Source: Viola odorata
Lineage: Eukaryota > Streptophyta > Magnoliopsida > Malpighiales > Violaceae
DNA length: 64,000 nt
Direction: 5' to 3'
NCBI GenBank assembly: GCA_963691705.1
Contig: OY829543.1
Coordinates: 49,580,564 to 49,644,563 of the forward strand
Positions 23,272-34,294 of the stretch are shown here, one piece after another. Position 1 is the stretch's first letter. Each line of letters opens with the position of its first letter. Position numbers and translations under genes: made by a program. The notes under the pieces were generated by a model. The model did no database searches and was not told the DNA's origin. It saw only the letters and a program-made list of their open reading frames with translations.

Positions 23272-24774
23272 ATGGAGGATCGTAGGACAGAGGAGATCAC
23301 CTATTACTTAGAAAACTTACCGACTCATGTGGATCACAGAGCCCTTCGTTACTTGATCACGCGTCAGTGGAAACTACCACAATTTGGGGCCTTGATTGAT
23401 GTGTTCATTCCGAATTGTAGGAATAGAGAAGGGAAGAGATTTGGATTTGCTCGTTTTGATTGGGTAGGTAACAGAATAGATATGGAAATTGCGCTCGATA
23501 GGTAATTTATTGGCGCTTCGGCCATTAGTAGCAGCTTGGGGCGACGTGGTGGGAGAACTGGCCAGATTCGTCATAGGCATACTCGTTTCGTGCCATCTTC
23601 GGACCGCCCAATTTTGAAATCATCTAGATCAGTCCCAGGTGAACAGGCTAAAACAATTGTTAACGGGATAGGTAGTAGCCTAGGGACTCGAACAATAGCC
23701 AAGGTGGTGAAAGGGCAACCTCCTATCTTGAAGAGCAAGGATAATAGAGTTAATAGGGAGGAAGGGGAATCTTCATTGGGAGTATTAGGTTTGGAAATAC
23801 CGGCAGATAACAAAAACTGGTTAATGAAGAGTGCGATTGGGGTTATTAGGAAACTGTAGCATATTCCAGAGATTCAAGAACTGGTCCTAGAGTCTAGATG
23901 GATTTGTGAAACGAGGGTTATGGGGAGGGGCCTTGTTTGGTTGGAATTCGATAGGCAAATTGACAGAGATAGGGCCCTAGCGGATGCTAGCTCTAGACTG
24001 TTCTCTAAGGTAGTTTCTTGGGAGGATGAAATCGCTAAGGGAGGAAGACTATGTTGGGTTCAATGTGTTGGAATCCCTGTTCAGACTTGGGGTCATACGA
24101 CTTTTGAGAAGATAGGGGGTCGTTTGGGGTCTCTGTTGGTCGTGGATGACAACACTCTTGCGAGGACAAGACTAGATGTTGCGAGGTTTCTTATCTCCAC
24201 GGAACGTCTCAACATTAATGAATCCATGCAGGTAAGGGTGGAGGGGAAAATATATGAAGTTAGCTGTAAAGAGGAACCCATGCATGGGGTTGTCACTAAC
24301 ATTGATTGGATGGTGGGGGCGAGGACAGACTTTGATGGGACAGACGGGTCATCAGACAACGAGGAAGATGAGATAGGGAGTAATAGGGAGGGGGAAGAGA
24401 ATATATCAGAGGGGGATAAGAACGAAGACGATCATGAGGTGACTTGGAATTATAGACCATCATATGAAGCAACAAAACAGGATGACTTACCCCTCGTAAC
24501 GGTGAGACAGAGGGGAGAAAAAATTAAAAAATTGGTTGGTCAAATGGGAAGCTTGAAAACAGCCCAATCTGAAGTGGGATCGAGGGTTATTGTTCAGAGG
24601 GCAGAAGATGAGGAGATAGCTCGCATGAACCGGGTGACATATGTCACAATGGTTGACCCAGACTTGTGGAATGTAGGTAGAACTCTATCCATAACTGAAC
24701 ACGTAAATAAAGAGGCATTTTATTCATTTGATAAAGAAAGGTTCAATGCTGAGTTGGAAAATCACAAACGCTAG
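23272..24774 (+). pseudogene. LINE 1 ORF1 protein (RNA-binding), two stops
   Basis: One reading frame of about 500 codons from MEDRRTEEITYYLENLPTHV. The first about 80 residues form an RRM-like fold ending with RFGFARFDW, the RNP1-like motif of plant LINE ORF1 proteins. The middle is basic and low in complexity. The second half carries GRLCWVQCVGIPVQTWG, the conserved region next to the C-terminal nucleic-acid-binding part, and an acidic tail. In-frame TAA at 23,503-23,505 (LINE 2 has CAA there) and TAG at 23,857-23,859 (LINE 2 has a Glu codon) disable it. ORF1 proteins coat LINE RNA to form the ribonucleoprotein used in retrotransposition. Confidence 0.85.
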
Positions 24775-24806
24775 ACCCCTACTGGTGCGTGTTTCTCTAT
24801 TTTTTA

Positions 24807-27038
24807 ATGGTACATCTACTGTCGTGGAACTGCAGAGGGTTAAGAGCGGCCAGAAAGAGGGGTTTTATCAAACGGTGTTGGCGTAGAGAGCATTTGAACT
24901 TTCTACTGCCAAAGACTAATGCTGCAAAGAAGTTTAGTGATTTTCGCCATATTAGCCTGGTGAGTAGTTATTACAAAATAATATCAAAAATTCTAGCGAG
25001 GAGGATGGGTAGGGTGATTGAGAAGGTGATAAGTGAGGAACAACACGAGTTTATGAAAGGTAAACAGACGTTAGATTGTGTGATGGCAGCTAATGAAGTT
25101 TTTAATCATTTGAAACTGTCTAAGCAGCAAGGCTTACTATTTAAATTGGATTTCAAAAAGGTTGGAGGGGGGTGGATAAAGCAGTGTCTCAGTACTACCA
25201 GAGTGTCGGTGTTGATCAACGGTTCTCCTTCAGGTCAGTTTGAGGTTGGTCGGGGGCTTAGGCAAGGGTGTTCGATGTCCCATTTTCTCTTTAACATAGC
25301 GGCAGAAAGGCTGCATCTCCTTCTGGTCCAGGCCAGAGACGTGGGTTTGCTAAGTGGAGTGGGTAATGATCAGGCTGGGTGGCGGCTTACTCATCTGCAG
25401 TTCGCGGATGATACTCTGATATTTGTTAAGAATGATGAACGTGAGATACAAGGAGTGAAAGGGACTCTTCGTTGGTTCAAGGCCTTTTCAGGGCTTCGAG
25501 TCAATTTTCATAAGAGTTCGCTTGTTGGAGTTAACGTCTGTGAATAGGTGGGGAGATGTCTAGCCAGAAGAGCAGGATGCAAGTACGAACAGTTACCCTT
25601 CAAGTATCTCGGTTCCTTTGTGGGGCTTAATCCTAGGATAATCTCTAGCTGGGATTTTCTTATTCATAAGATGAAGACTAAGTTGGCCACTTGGAAGGGT
25701 CATCTCCTGTCTGTAGGCGGACGAGTAACATTGATTAAGGTAGCGATTTTGAGCCTTCCTATTTATAACATCTCAATCTTTTATATGCCTAAATGGGTTC
25801 GTCGCAAATGCGAAGGGATTATGAGGAGGTTCATGTGGAGTGGCGACGAGTCTAAAAGTGGGTTGCCGAAGGTAAAATGGGAAGATATGGTTCGATCGAA
25901 GGAGCTAGGGGGCTTGGGAAAAGGTAATCTTGAAAATCGAAACGCAGCTTATCTTTTCAAGTGGGTGTGGGATCTATGCAATGGGAGCAGGAAAGTGTGG
26001 GCGGATATGGTTAGGAGACAGTACAGTTTCAATAATATTGGAGTCCTGTGGAAGGATACAGTGGCTAAGGTTTCTTTAGTTTGGCATGATATTTTTCGTT
26101 TATTCACTAGGGGAGGAGATTGGTTCGACTTTTGGGTGAGACACGTAGAGCTTGCTGTTGGGAATGGACGGAACGTGTCTTTTTGGTGGGACCCGTGGCA
26201 CAATAAGACCCCCTTGGCCTTGGTCCATCCAAGGTTGTATAATGTAGTGATTAATGCTCACGGGAGTATCCTTGACCACGACACCAGGCACGCGGATCAG
26301 TGGTCCTGGAATGACCAGTGGCGCCGGGAGTTATTTGAGTGGGAAAAGGACGAATGGGCTTGCTTGGATTCTCAACTCTCGGTGCCAATCAGTCGACAAG
26401 GTACAGATAAGATCAGGTGGCAATTAAATACCTCTGGAGAGTATTCGGTTGGGTCTTGGTGCATGGGTATAGATAAGCAGCGTTTCCAGGCCATGCCTGA
26501 TTTGGATTCGTGCTGGACCAAATTAGCTCCATATAGGGTCGAATTTTTCCTTTGGTTGGCGTTGCGCGGGCACTTGGTGACTAGGGATTTTTTATGGAAG
26601 TGTAGCATGCTTCAAGAGGGAGATAACGTATGCCCCATGTGTGAAGAGCAAAGGGAAATAGTTCAACATATTTTACTCCATTGTCATACGTCTATGAGCT
26701 GCTGGAACGCTATGATGCTTTGGTTGGGAGTGTCGTGGTGTCCCCCTAGGACAATCGGTGAGTTATGGGGATCGTGGGTTAGCATCGTGCCATGGAGAGG
26801 GGAGCAGATCAGAGGGATGTGGAGGGTTCTATTCTATGCGATGGTTTGGAGTTTGTGGCTGCAGAGAAACAAGGTAGCATTTCAGCATGATATTCCTTGT
26901 TCGCGACGAGTTATCAATTGCGCTTTCTCGTTCTGGTACAGGTGGCTGAAGAGCTCAGACCATGCATTCCCGTACAGTTTGGGAATGATGCTGTTGTCTT
27001 CGTCCTGGTTATCTTCATGGGGTAGGGCTATCCAGTAG
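24807..27038 (+). pseudogene. LINE 1 ORF2 (endonuclease/reverse transcriptase), deleted
   Basis: Starts MVHLLSWNCRGLRAARKRG, the first strand of the AP-like endonuclease, then jumps directly to reverse-transcriptase sequence (KFSDFRHISLVSSYYK). Nearly the whole endonuclease domain is thus lost in frame. A second in-frame deletion removes the segment after LDFKK, which in LINE 2 carries the first catalytic Asp region. The FADD box (LQFADDTLIF) is present. An in-frame TAG lies at 25,545-25,547, where LINE 2 has Glu. The C-terminal part keeps the plant LINE zf-RVT region, with CPMCEEQREIVQHILLHC near 26,630-26,684. All defects keep frame, so the locus is internally deleted rather than shattered. 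It cannot be active by itself. Confidence 0.85.
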
Positions 27039-27199
27039 CCAGGTCTGGTTGGGTTTAATTATAGGATTGCTTTTCTTTTCTGCCATGCTTAGTCGCTTCC
27101 TCGGTTAGAGGAGCGACCCATCTGTACATTCTTTCTATCTTCTTGCCTCCATCTTGCTGATGGAGTGAATAAATATCTTCAACTTATTAAAAAAAAAAG

Positions 27200-27340
27200 A
27201 GTAATAAATGAACTCGCTCAGGAGCAATCTAGCGGGGTATATTGTCATGTATATATTACTTTTGCTTTACATTTGTTAATGTAAGATAAATTAAAATAAA
27301 GATTTATCAAGGACTTATATGATTGATTCGGTGATATGTA
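27200..27340 (+). pseudogene. Germin-like 3'-UTR remnant, right part
   Basis: Sequence after LINE 1 contains ATTACTTTTGC, TTTACATTTGTTAATGTAA and ATAAAGATTTATC in the same order as the germin-like 3' UTR at 30,640-30,740. With the left part it shows that a second germin-like 3' UTR once lay here. Confidence 0.6.
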
Positions 27341-27448
27341 TAATAATATTTCTTATGAAGTGGTAATTTACGAATGATAACAACATGAACATGATAATTT
27401 TTTTTCATAAACATCAACTAATAAAAATGCTATTATGAAAAAATAAAT

Positions 27449-28848
27449 GGGAAAAAGCTGAAAAACAACCCTGAACTTTAAAGTTTTATTTAATCACAAC
27501 CCTGAATTTTTATTTTGTTTAATTACAACCCTGGTCGTCGCTAGAATTGTTTAAGTACCCCCTACCATGACAGAAATCTGACGTGGCACCGTTGACCGAC
27601 GTTATGTGCCACATCAACATCTGCCACGATGCCACGTCACCCTTAGCTTTCATGTCAGACTCCACATGGTAGGGTTGCGATTAATCAAAACAATAAAGTT
27701 CAGGGTTGCGATTAATTAAAACATTACAGTTCAGAGTTATTTTATGTCTTTTTGCCATTTAGAAATCCTTGTTGCATGATTTTTTTGTCTAGTTAATTAA
27801 TTTATTATACTTATATGCTATATTATTCCCAAATATAACTAAGCTTTAATTAATTAGGTTTTCTCATAATCTTTTTTGGATTATCCTCTTTTTTTTTTTA
27901 GTATTTTGTATAGTTTATGTGCACAATTCAATTTATATGTTTTTTTAGGTGTTAGATAGAGGGGTAATCTTTTTTAATTTACAATTCTAGATTTAAGTTT
28001 TATAACCTTTTTTTCTAAATAAAAAATATAATGTCTCATTATGGTTACATTTGTACTTGTAAATTAAGGTAGCATTTGGTTGACAGAGTATCTCCCTCTA
28101 TAATTATTTTCCGTGAGAACGATCATAGTAAATCTTAAATATTTGTGGTTGATTGGCATTTAATATTTCGAGGAAAATAACATTCTCATTTTTATTTTAT
28201 ACAATAGAAAATTTTTGCGGGTGTAAGAAACTTTATTTATACCTTAATTTACAAGTATAATTTTTTTAACCATAATGAGACAGTATGTTTTTTATTCGGA
28301 AAAAATGTTATAAAATTTAAATCTAGAATTGTAAATTAAACAAGAAGATTACACCTCTATCTAACACCTAAAAAAATATGAAAATTGAATTATGGACATA
28401 AACTCTACAAAATACTAATTTAAAAAAAGAAGATAATCTAAAAAAAATTGAGAAAACCTAATTAATTAAAGCTTAGTTATATTTGGGAATAATATAGCAT
28501 ATAAGTATAATAAATTAATTAACTAGACAAAAAAAATCATGCAACAAGGATTTCTAAGTGGTAAAAAAATATAAAACAATCCTGAACTTTAATGTTTTGA
28601 TTAATCGCAACCCTACCACGTGGAGTCTGACATGGCAGGTTGCAGACGTGGCGAGCTGATGTGGCAACATTCTAGGGGCTGACGTGGCACATAACGTTAG
28701 TCAACGGTGCCACGTCAGATTTCTGTCACGGTAGGGGGGTACTTAAATAATTATGCCGGCGACCAGGGTTGTAATTAAACAAAATAAAAGTTCAGGGTTG
28801 CGATTAAATAAAACTTCAAAATTTAGGGTTGTTTTTCAGCTTTTACCC
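27449..28848. mobile_element. Foldback element, 1,400 bp, 10-bp TSD AAAAATAAAT
   Basis: The left arm (27,449-28,070) and right arm (28,241-28,848) are long near-perfect inverted copies around a 170-bp loop. The tips are GGGAAAAAGCTGAAAAACAA and, reversed, GGGTAAAAGCTGAAAAACAA. The flanks carry the direct repeat AAAAATAAAT (27,439-27,448 and 28,849-28,858), a 10-bp target duplication typical of Mutator-like insertion. No coding capacity. The loop resembles the GCGTTTGGTT-type element at 15,054-16,110. Transcription through the unit would give a hairpin with about 600 bp of stem. Confidence 0.92.
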
Positions 28849-28858
28849 AAAAATAAAT

Positions 28859-29369
28859 ACATGTCAATTGGCATATAGTTTTTTAATCATTTTATTAATG
28901 ACAAAGATACTACTAAAGACTCGGTCCTAGACTCGAATTTATTCTCCGCTATAAAAAAATTAAAATAATACATGTAGTATTTCTTCATGCATATACTTGA
29001 TTGAAAAAAATAGTTTTTCTCTTTTACATTTAACCAATTTAATCAAGACAAATAAATTATTCTCGTATTAATAGTATTAATAGTTCCTATTTCTTTTCAA
29101 ACCTAAATATAATTGCGAGATATGAAACATCTGAATGGTCTTTCTCACCCGAGTTGGATTTGGTCCTTCATTAATCTAATTTGAGGTCTTATACTTCAAA
29201 TAACATGGTTCTAGTTTGAGTATAAAAAGGTTTGATTTGAAACTTGTCTCCAGTAGCCATCTATATTTCAAGCCTAATGCCGTGTATCATGAGCATAATT
29301 TAACATGACTCTTCTATTCATTCATTTTACATATTGTTTGCATTCGTTCAGCAGTTTTCTTTCTAATAC

Positions 29370-29408
<39 letters not shown>

Positions 29409-29560
29409 TGTGGTATTTGGTAGTTACTTGGTACTCAAGCTCCTCCTAAATTAAAAAATAAATTAAGATGGGTCGAGGTGGCTTCTCGGAAAATTCAAAA
29501 ACATCAGTAGTAACAATGATGTCGTGTGGCAAGACGTAACTTGATTAGACTAGTCAATAC
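28859..29560. other. Upstream region of the germin-like gene
   Basis: AT-rich 5' flank without another gene. It contains a short (TAA)n tract at 29,370-29,408 (about 13 units) followed by TTGTGGTATTTGG and TTACTTGGTACTCAAG, resembling the flank of the giant tract at 22,592. Regulatory sites other than the TATA box could not be assigned. Confidence 0.6.
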
Positions 29561-29567
29561 ATTCCTA

Positions 29568-29576
29568 CCTATAAAT
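29568..29576 (+). promoter_or_regulatory. TATA box of the germin-like gene
   Basis: CCTATAAAT lies 80-88 bp upstream of the start codon, a normal distance for a plant class II promoter with a short leader. Confidence 0.7.
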
Positions 29577-29655
29577 TCATACGCGTCGCAAGCAATATTC
29601 CTCACCAAAATCTCCAGCAATCCTTCTTGTATTTACTACTACAACTACCACCAGT

Positions 29656-30553
29656 ATGGCCATGAAAAGTTCCCAAATTCTTGTAGCTCTTGCCGTTTTG
29701 GCTCTAGCTTCCTCCATCGCTTCTGCCTACGATCCCCACTCCCTTCAAGACTTCTGTGTTGCCGTCAATGATCCTAAACAAGCTGGTAATATAATTAATA
29801 CTTTAATCATTCTTTTGTTTGTTAAGAATCTAGTGTGAATAAAATTAGTAGTTTTTCGTGACATATACATGAATTTAGAGCTATATATGTATATCTGTGG
29901 GCACAACACAATGACATAAGTCGTCTGTTTTACATGTTTGTTTATAGGTTTGTCTTTTTAAATGTTTGCTAATTGATATTATTTTCACTTGTGCAGTGTT
30001 TGTGAACGGGAAAGTATGCAAGGATCCAAAGCTTGCCACAGCAGACGATTTCTTATTTTCAGGCCTAAACATTCCGTTCGACACAAATAATGTGTATGGA
30101 TTTAACGGAACTACAATAGGTGTTGACTTACTTCCAGGCCTGAACACTCTTGGCTCAGCTTTCCTCCGCCTTGACTTTGCACCCAATGGTGGCGTCGTCC
30201 CACCCCACACCCACCCTCGTGCGACCGAGGTCTTATATATTGCTGAAGGTGTCTTCTATGCTGGTTTCGTCACATCTGGAGATAGTCGTCTCATCACTAA
30301 AATACTGCGTCCGGGAGATGTTTTCGTTTTCCCAATCGGGCTTGTTCACTTCCAACTCAATATCTCCAAAAAACCAGGAGTTATCTTCGGTAGTTTCAAT
30401 AGCCAAAATCCTGGATTCAGTTTTGTAGGAGAGTCGACTTTTGGAACAAGGCCATCCATGAATCCTGACGTTCTCACCAAATCTTTTCGATTGGACAAGA
30501 AAACTGTGATTGAGCTTCAGAAGAAATTCCTTGAGAATAGTATTATCCAATAA
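29656..30553 (+). CDS. Germin-like protein (cupin), two exons
   Basis: Exons 29,656-29,785 and 29,997-30,553 (211-bp GT-AG intron) encode 228 residues, the usual germin-like size. The first about 24 residues are a signal peptide ending ASSIASA before YDPHSLQDFC, so the protein should be secreted to the cell wall. The two N-terminal Cys (DFC and GKVC) can form the conserved disulfide. Box 1 reads PPHTHPRATEV and supplies two His and the Glu of the manganese site. Box 2, GDVFVFPIGLVHFQLN, supplies the third His. NGTT is an N-glycosylation site. The family are oligomeric manganese cupins; some act as oxalate oxidase or superoxide dismutase, but sequence alone does not tell which. It most resembles the subfamily with an AVFVNGKxCKDP segment. 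The start chosen is the first ATG; a second lies two codons on. No defects were seen. Confidence 0.96.
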
Positions 30554-30704
30554 ATTAACCAAAATCAAGGATAATTAAAGAAGTAATAAAAAAATAAAAA
30601 CTTATTAGGTCATTTAATTGGGATTATGTCCCACGTAATGATTACTTTTGCTTCTTTACATTTGGCTTTTCCGTTCTTTTCATTGCATTTGTTGATGTAA
30701 AATG

Positions 30705-30731
30705 AATAAAGTAATACCTTTAAGCAATAAA
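30705..30731 (+). terminator. Polyadenylation signals of the germin-like gene
   Basis: Two AATAAA hexamers (30,705-30,710 and 30,726-30,731) lie about 150-180 bp after the stop codon. Confidence 0.6.
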
Positions 30732-30734
30732 GAT

Positions 30735-31530
30735 TTATCCAGGTTTTACCTCTATATGAATGATTAGCAAATACTTATATACATTTTTTACAAGATATAT
30801 ATTTTAGTAGATTACACAATTTTTTTAAAAAAAAGAATACCGTAATATTAGATTGGATAATCAGAAAATACAAAAGGTTGAATAACATTGCATTTCCCTA
30901 ATAAAATTAAAAACAAATGTGAAATTTATGTTAAAAGTAATGGGGACAGCGAAAGTTACACTGTCCGTAAGGGCAGAGAGGATAATGGGCCGGTGAAAAT
31001 TAAAAGCAATTTATCATTTGAATGCAATACTCTTGTTACTTAAACAATGTGCATGTTGGATATTTGTACGTAGATAAATTATTTACCATGAGCATTTTAA
31101 TTTTTAATGGGCAGTACGAAAAATATTAGTCCTGTGTCACATTTGATTTATAACTAAGAATTGACACTTAGAATAATAAAAAAATGGGTTTACAAATAAA
31201 TCCAAAATTTTCCATCTGGAGATATTTCTAGAATTATTTCTGTTTTCTAAAATTCCGTTTCACAACTACAATACGTTTTCTGTTTTCCAGCCTTCATTTT
31301 CCAACCTTAGAAAACTTGAAATCGTATTCACCTAACAATTATTTCTTACTTTTTTGAAAAAAAAACTACTACTATTGTTAAATCAATTTGATTTTAATTA
31401 AAAAACAATGCTAATGTTATTTTTTTGTTAAGATAAATAAACTAAATAGTAGCCCAATTTAAGTTTGTTAAAGATCAAATATAAGTATGGTAAAGATATT
31501 AATGTTTAAATTCAAAAGCACAAGCCATTT
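30735..31530. other. AT-rich downstream spacer
   Basis: No gene seen. Stretches rich in GGAAAA/TTTTCC near 31,230-31,320 resemble the subterminal region of the hairpin-forming element that follows. Confidence 0.5.
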
Positions 31531-31854
31531 AGGGGTTGTTTAATTTTTGGAAAATTTTCCAAAATCTGTTTCACACCAACATTTTCCCGTATGGAAAATT
31601 TTCTGAAAATTTTCCAGTTCTCCAGTTACTATTCAGTTTTCCAGAATTAACACTACAAATTTAGAAAATTCAGGAAACACCATTTTTTAAGTTTTCCAAA
31701 AAAAAGAATTCCAAATTTTTTTTTTAGCTCAGCCGATCCATATTGTTAACATAAAAAAAGAAACAATGTAATTTTAGACATGTCTACCCTCATAATTTAT
31801 AAATATGCTAAATCTGTTCACGTTAACGATCAAATATATATTTTTGATTTTTTT

Positions 31855-32240
31855 GATTGATTTTTACCGTTTTGGCTCGTTTTTCACCATTTTAGCTCAT
31901 TTTTTTATCATTTAGGCTCGGTTTTTACCGCTTTGTCTCATTTTTTACCGTTTTGTCTCATTTTTTACCATTTTGGCTCGTTTTTCACTATTTTTGCTTA
32001 TTTTTAACTATTTTGGCTCATTCTTTACCTTTTTTCTAGTTTTTTACCCCTTTTCATCGTTTTATCTCATTTTTTACCTTCTTCACTCATTTTTTACCTT
32101 CTTCGCTCATTTTCACCATTTTGTCTTATTTTTTTAGCGTTTTAGCTCTTTTTTTACAACTTTTTACCATCTTGGCTCACTTTTTTATCATTTTTTACTA
32201 TTTTTTCTAGTTTGTTACCATTTTGACTCATTTTTTCATA
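31855..32240 (+). repeat. 21-bp minisatellite, T-rich orientation
   Basis: About 18-19 imperfect copies of TTTTTTACCATTTTGGCTCA. Confidence 0.85.
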
Positions 32241-32494
32241 AAAGAAGATCTTAAGATCTTCCGGATTTTCTTACTCCCAAAATAAACATGTTGTTTATAG
32301 CAATTTGACTATTTTATATGGAAAAAAAGAAGATACCTTCTTGTCAATCACCTACTAATTGATTAGGGGCTAACAATTAGATAATGTTTTGTTGCTCGTT
32401 GATTTAGATTGATTAATAAAGAAAATAAAAATGACATTTTCTAGTAAATCACATAGGATATTCTTTAAATGCTTAATATTTTCTTAGTTAAACT

Positions 32495-32590
32495 AGCAAA
32501 AATGAGCCAAATATGGTAAGAAATGAGCAAAAATGGTAAAAAACGAGACAATATGCTAAGAAATGAGCAAAAAGGGTAAACAAAATGAGA
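32495..32590 (-). repeat. 21-bp minisatellite, A-rich orientation, left fragment
   Basis: Four to five copies of ATGAGCAAAAATGGTAAAAA in the inverse orientation, cut off by LINE 2. The array resumes at 38,090. Confidence 0.8.
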
Positions 32591-32794
32591 AAAAAAAGTC
32601 GACTGCTAAGTAGCATTTTGTCATATAAAGCTAATATACTCTTAGAAAAAAGGCTCCCGATTTCGCGCCCCCTCCTTTTTTTCAAACCCTAGCTGCCGAC
32701 CGGCTAGGTTTTCCCCTCCGGCTTGGCCCACTGCCTCCGGAGTGTAGCCAAACACCAACACACCCACTGTGGTTGGGGTGAAAAATACCTTTTC

Positions 32795-34294
32795 ATGGAG
32801 GATCGCAGGTCTGAAGGGACATCCTTCTATTTAGAAAACCTACCTTCTCATGTGGATCAAAGAGCTCTTAGATATTTGATTACTCGTAGGTGGAAACTAC
32901 AGAAATTTGGCTCCTTGGCAGACGTGTTCATTCCGCTTCGCAGGAATAGAGAAGGGAAGCGATATGGTTTTGCAAGGTTTGATTGGGTTTCCAACAGAAT
33001 TGACATGGAAATTGCGTTAGATAAGCAATTTATAGGTGCGTCGGCCATTAGAAGCAGTTTGGTCCGGCGTGAGGGGAGGTCAGGGAGGACAGGTCAGGTG
33101 TCGCTGAGATAGACGGGGATGTCATCGGGATGTGTGGTAACATCTTCGGCCAGACCAGGTTCTGGCTTAATTGGTAAATCAGCAGCCAACAAGGTTACTG
33201 TCAGACTAGCGTTTAAAACAATGATTGACGTGGTGAAAGGGCGTCCTCAAGACCTAGTTAACGAGGGCAGCAAGGCCAGTAAGGAGAATGGGGCTTCCCC
33301 CTCGGGAGTGATAAATTTGGACACTCCGGAGGATAATAAAGAATGGTTAACGAGGAGTGCGATTGGGGTAATTCGGAAATTAGAACACATTCCGAAAATA
33401 CAAGAACTGGTTATAGAATCAGGGTGGATTTGCGAAACTCGTGTTATGGGCAGGGGATTGGTGTGGATGGAATTTGACAGACAGGTGGACAGGGACAAGG
33501 CATTAGCGGAAATTAATTCAAGGCTATTTTCTAAGATCGTGCCATGGGATGATGGAATTGCTAAGGGAGGTAGACTGTGTTGGGTACAATGCGTGGGAAT
33601 CCCAGTTCAGACGTGGGGTTATTTGACATTCGAGAAGATCTGTGGTCGGTTGGGGTCGTTAGTGGCAGTTGACGAGAATATGCTAGCAAGGAAGAGATTA
33701 GATGTCGCAAGGATGCTAATTTCTACAGATCGGACGACTGTGAATGAGCCCTTGCAGGTGAAGGTCGAAGGAAATACTTTTGAGATTAGCTGTCAAGAAG
33801 AACCCATGCTTGGAGCTGTCACAAATATTGACTGGATGGTGGGGACGCACTCGAACCAGGATGAGATGGACGGGTTGTCAGAGGAGGAGGAAGGTGAGGT
33901 CGGGACAGATATGGAGGGAGAGGATAACTCCCATGAGGAGAATAAGAATGTGGAAGAACAGATGTCTACCGGAGTTGGTCAACCAGATTTCATAACAGTA
34001 AACCAAATGCCTTTTGTTACATCGCGATGCAGGTAAGTCAAAATTAAAAAATTGGTTGGTGAAACTAGTAGTTTGAAAACAGCCCATTCCGAAGTGGGAT
34101 CGAAGGGTAGTGTGCTGAGAGTAGATGACGAGGAGATTACTCGCATGAACCGGGCAAGGGATGCTACAATGATCGAGCCAGATACATGGTACGCTGGAAG
34201 AATACTCTTATTAACGGAACAAGTTAATGAAGAGGCTTTTCGTTCTTTTGATAAGGAAAGGTTTAGTGCTGAGTTGCACAATCAGTGCAGTTAG
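32795..34294 (+). pseudogene. LINE 2 ORF1 protein, two stops
   Basis: Single frame from MEDRRSEGTSFYLENLPSHV with the RRM-like N-terminal region (YGFARFDW). The central basic region is followed by GRLCWVQCVGIPVQTWGY and an acidic tail, as in LINE 1. Nonsense codons lie at 33,110-33,112 (TAG) and 34,034-34,036 (TAA), at different places from those of LINE 1. The two copies therefore decayed independently after separate insertions. Role as for the LINE 1 protein: RNA coating of the retrotransposon transcript. Confidence 0.85.

Larger units (their letters stand above)
23091..27199 (+). mobile_element. LINE 1 (L1-type non-LTR retrotransposon), TSD AGTAATAAATGAAC
   Basis: A 4.1-kb element with a 5' UTR, ORF1, ORF2 and a 3' UTR ending AATAAATATC plus poly(A) (27,189-27,198). 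A 14-bp direct repeat, AGTAATAAATGAAC, flanks it (23,077-23,090 and 27,200-27,213). The 5' UTR contains CAAACCCTAGCC and CCACTGTGGTCGGGGTGAAA, matching LINE 2. The poly(A) tail and intact target duplication show an insertion with little later rearrangement, yet both ORFs carry nonsense codons and ORF2 lacks catalytic segments. It was probably mobilised by a related active LINE. The target was germin-like 3'-UTR sequence. Confidence 0.9.
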
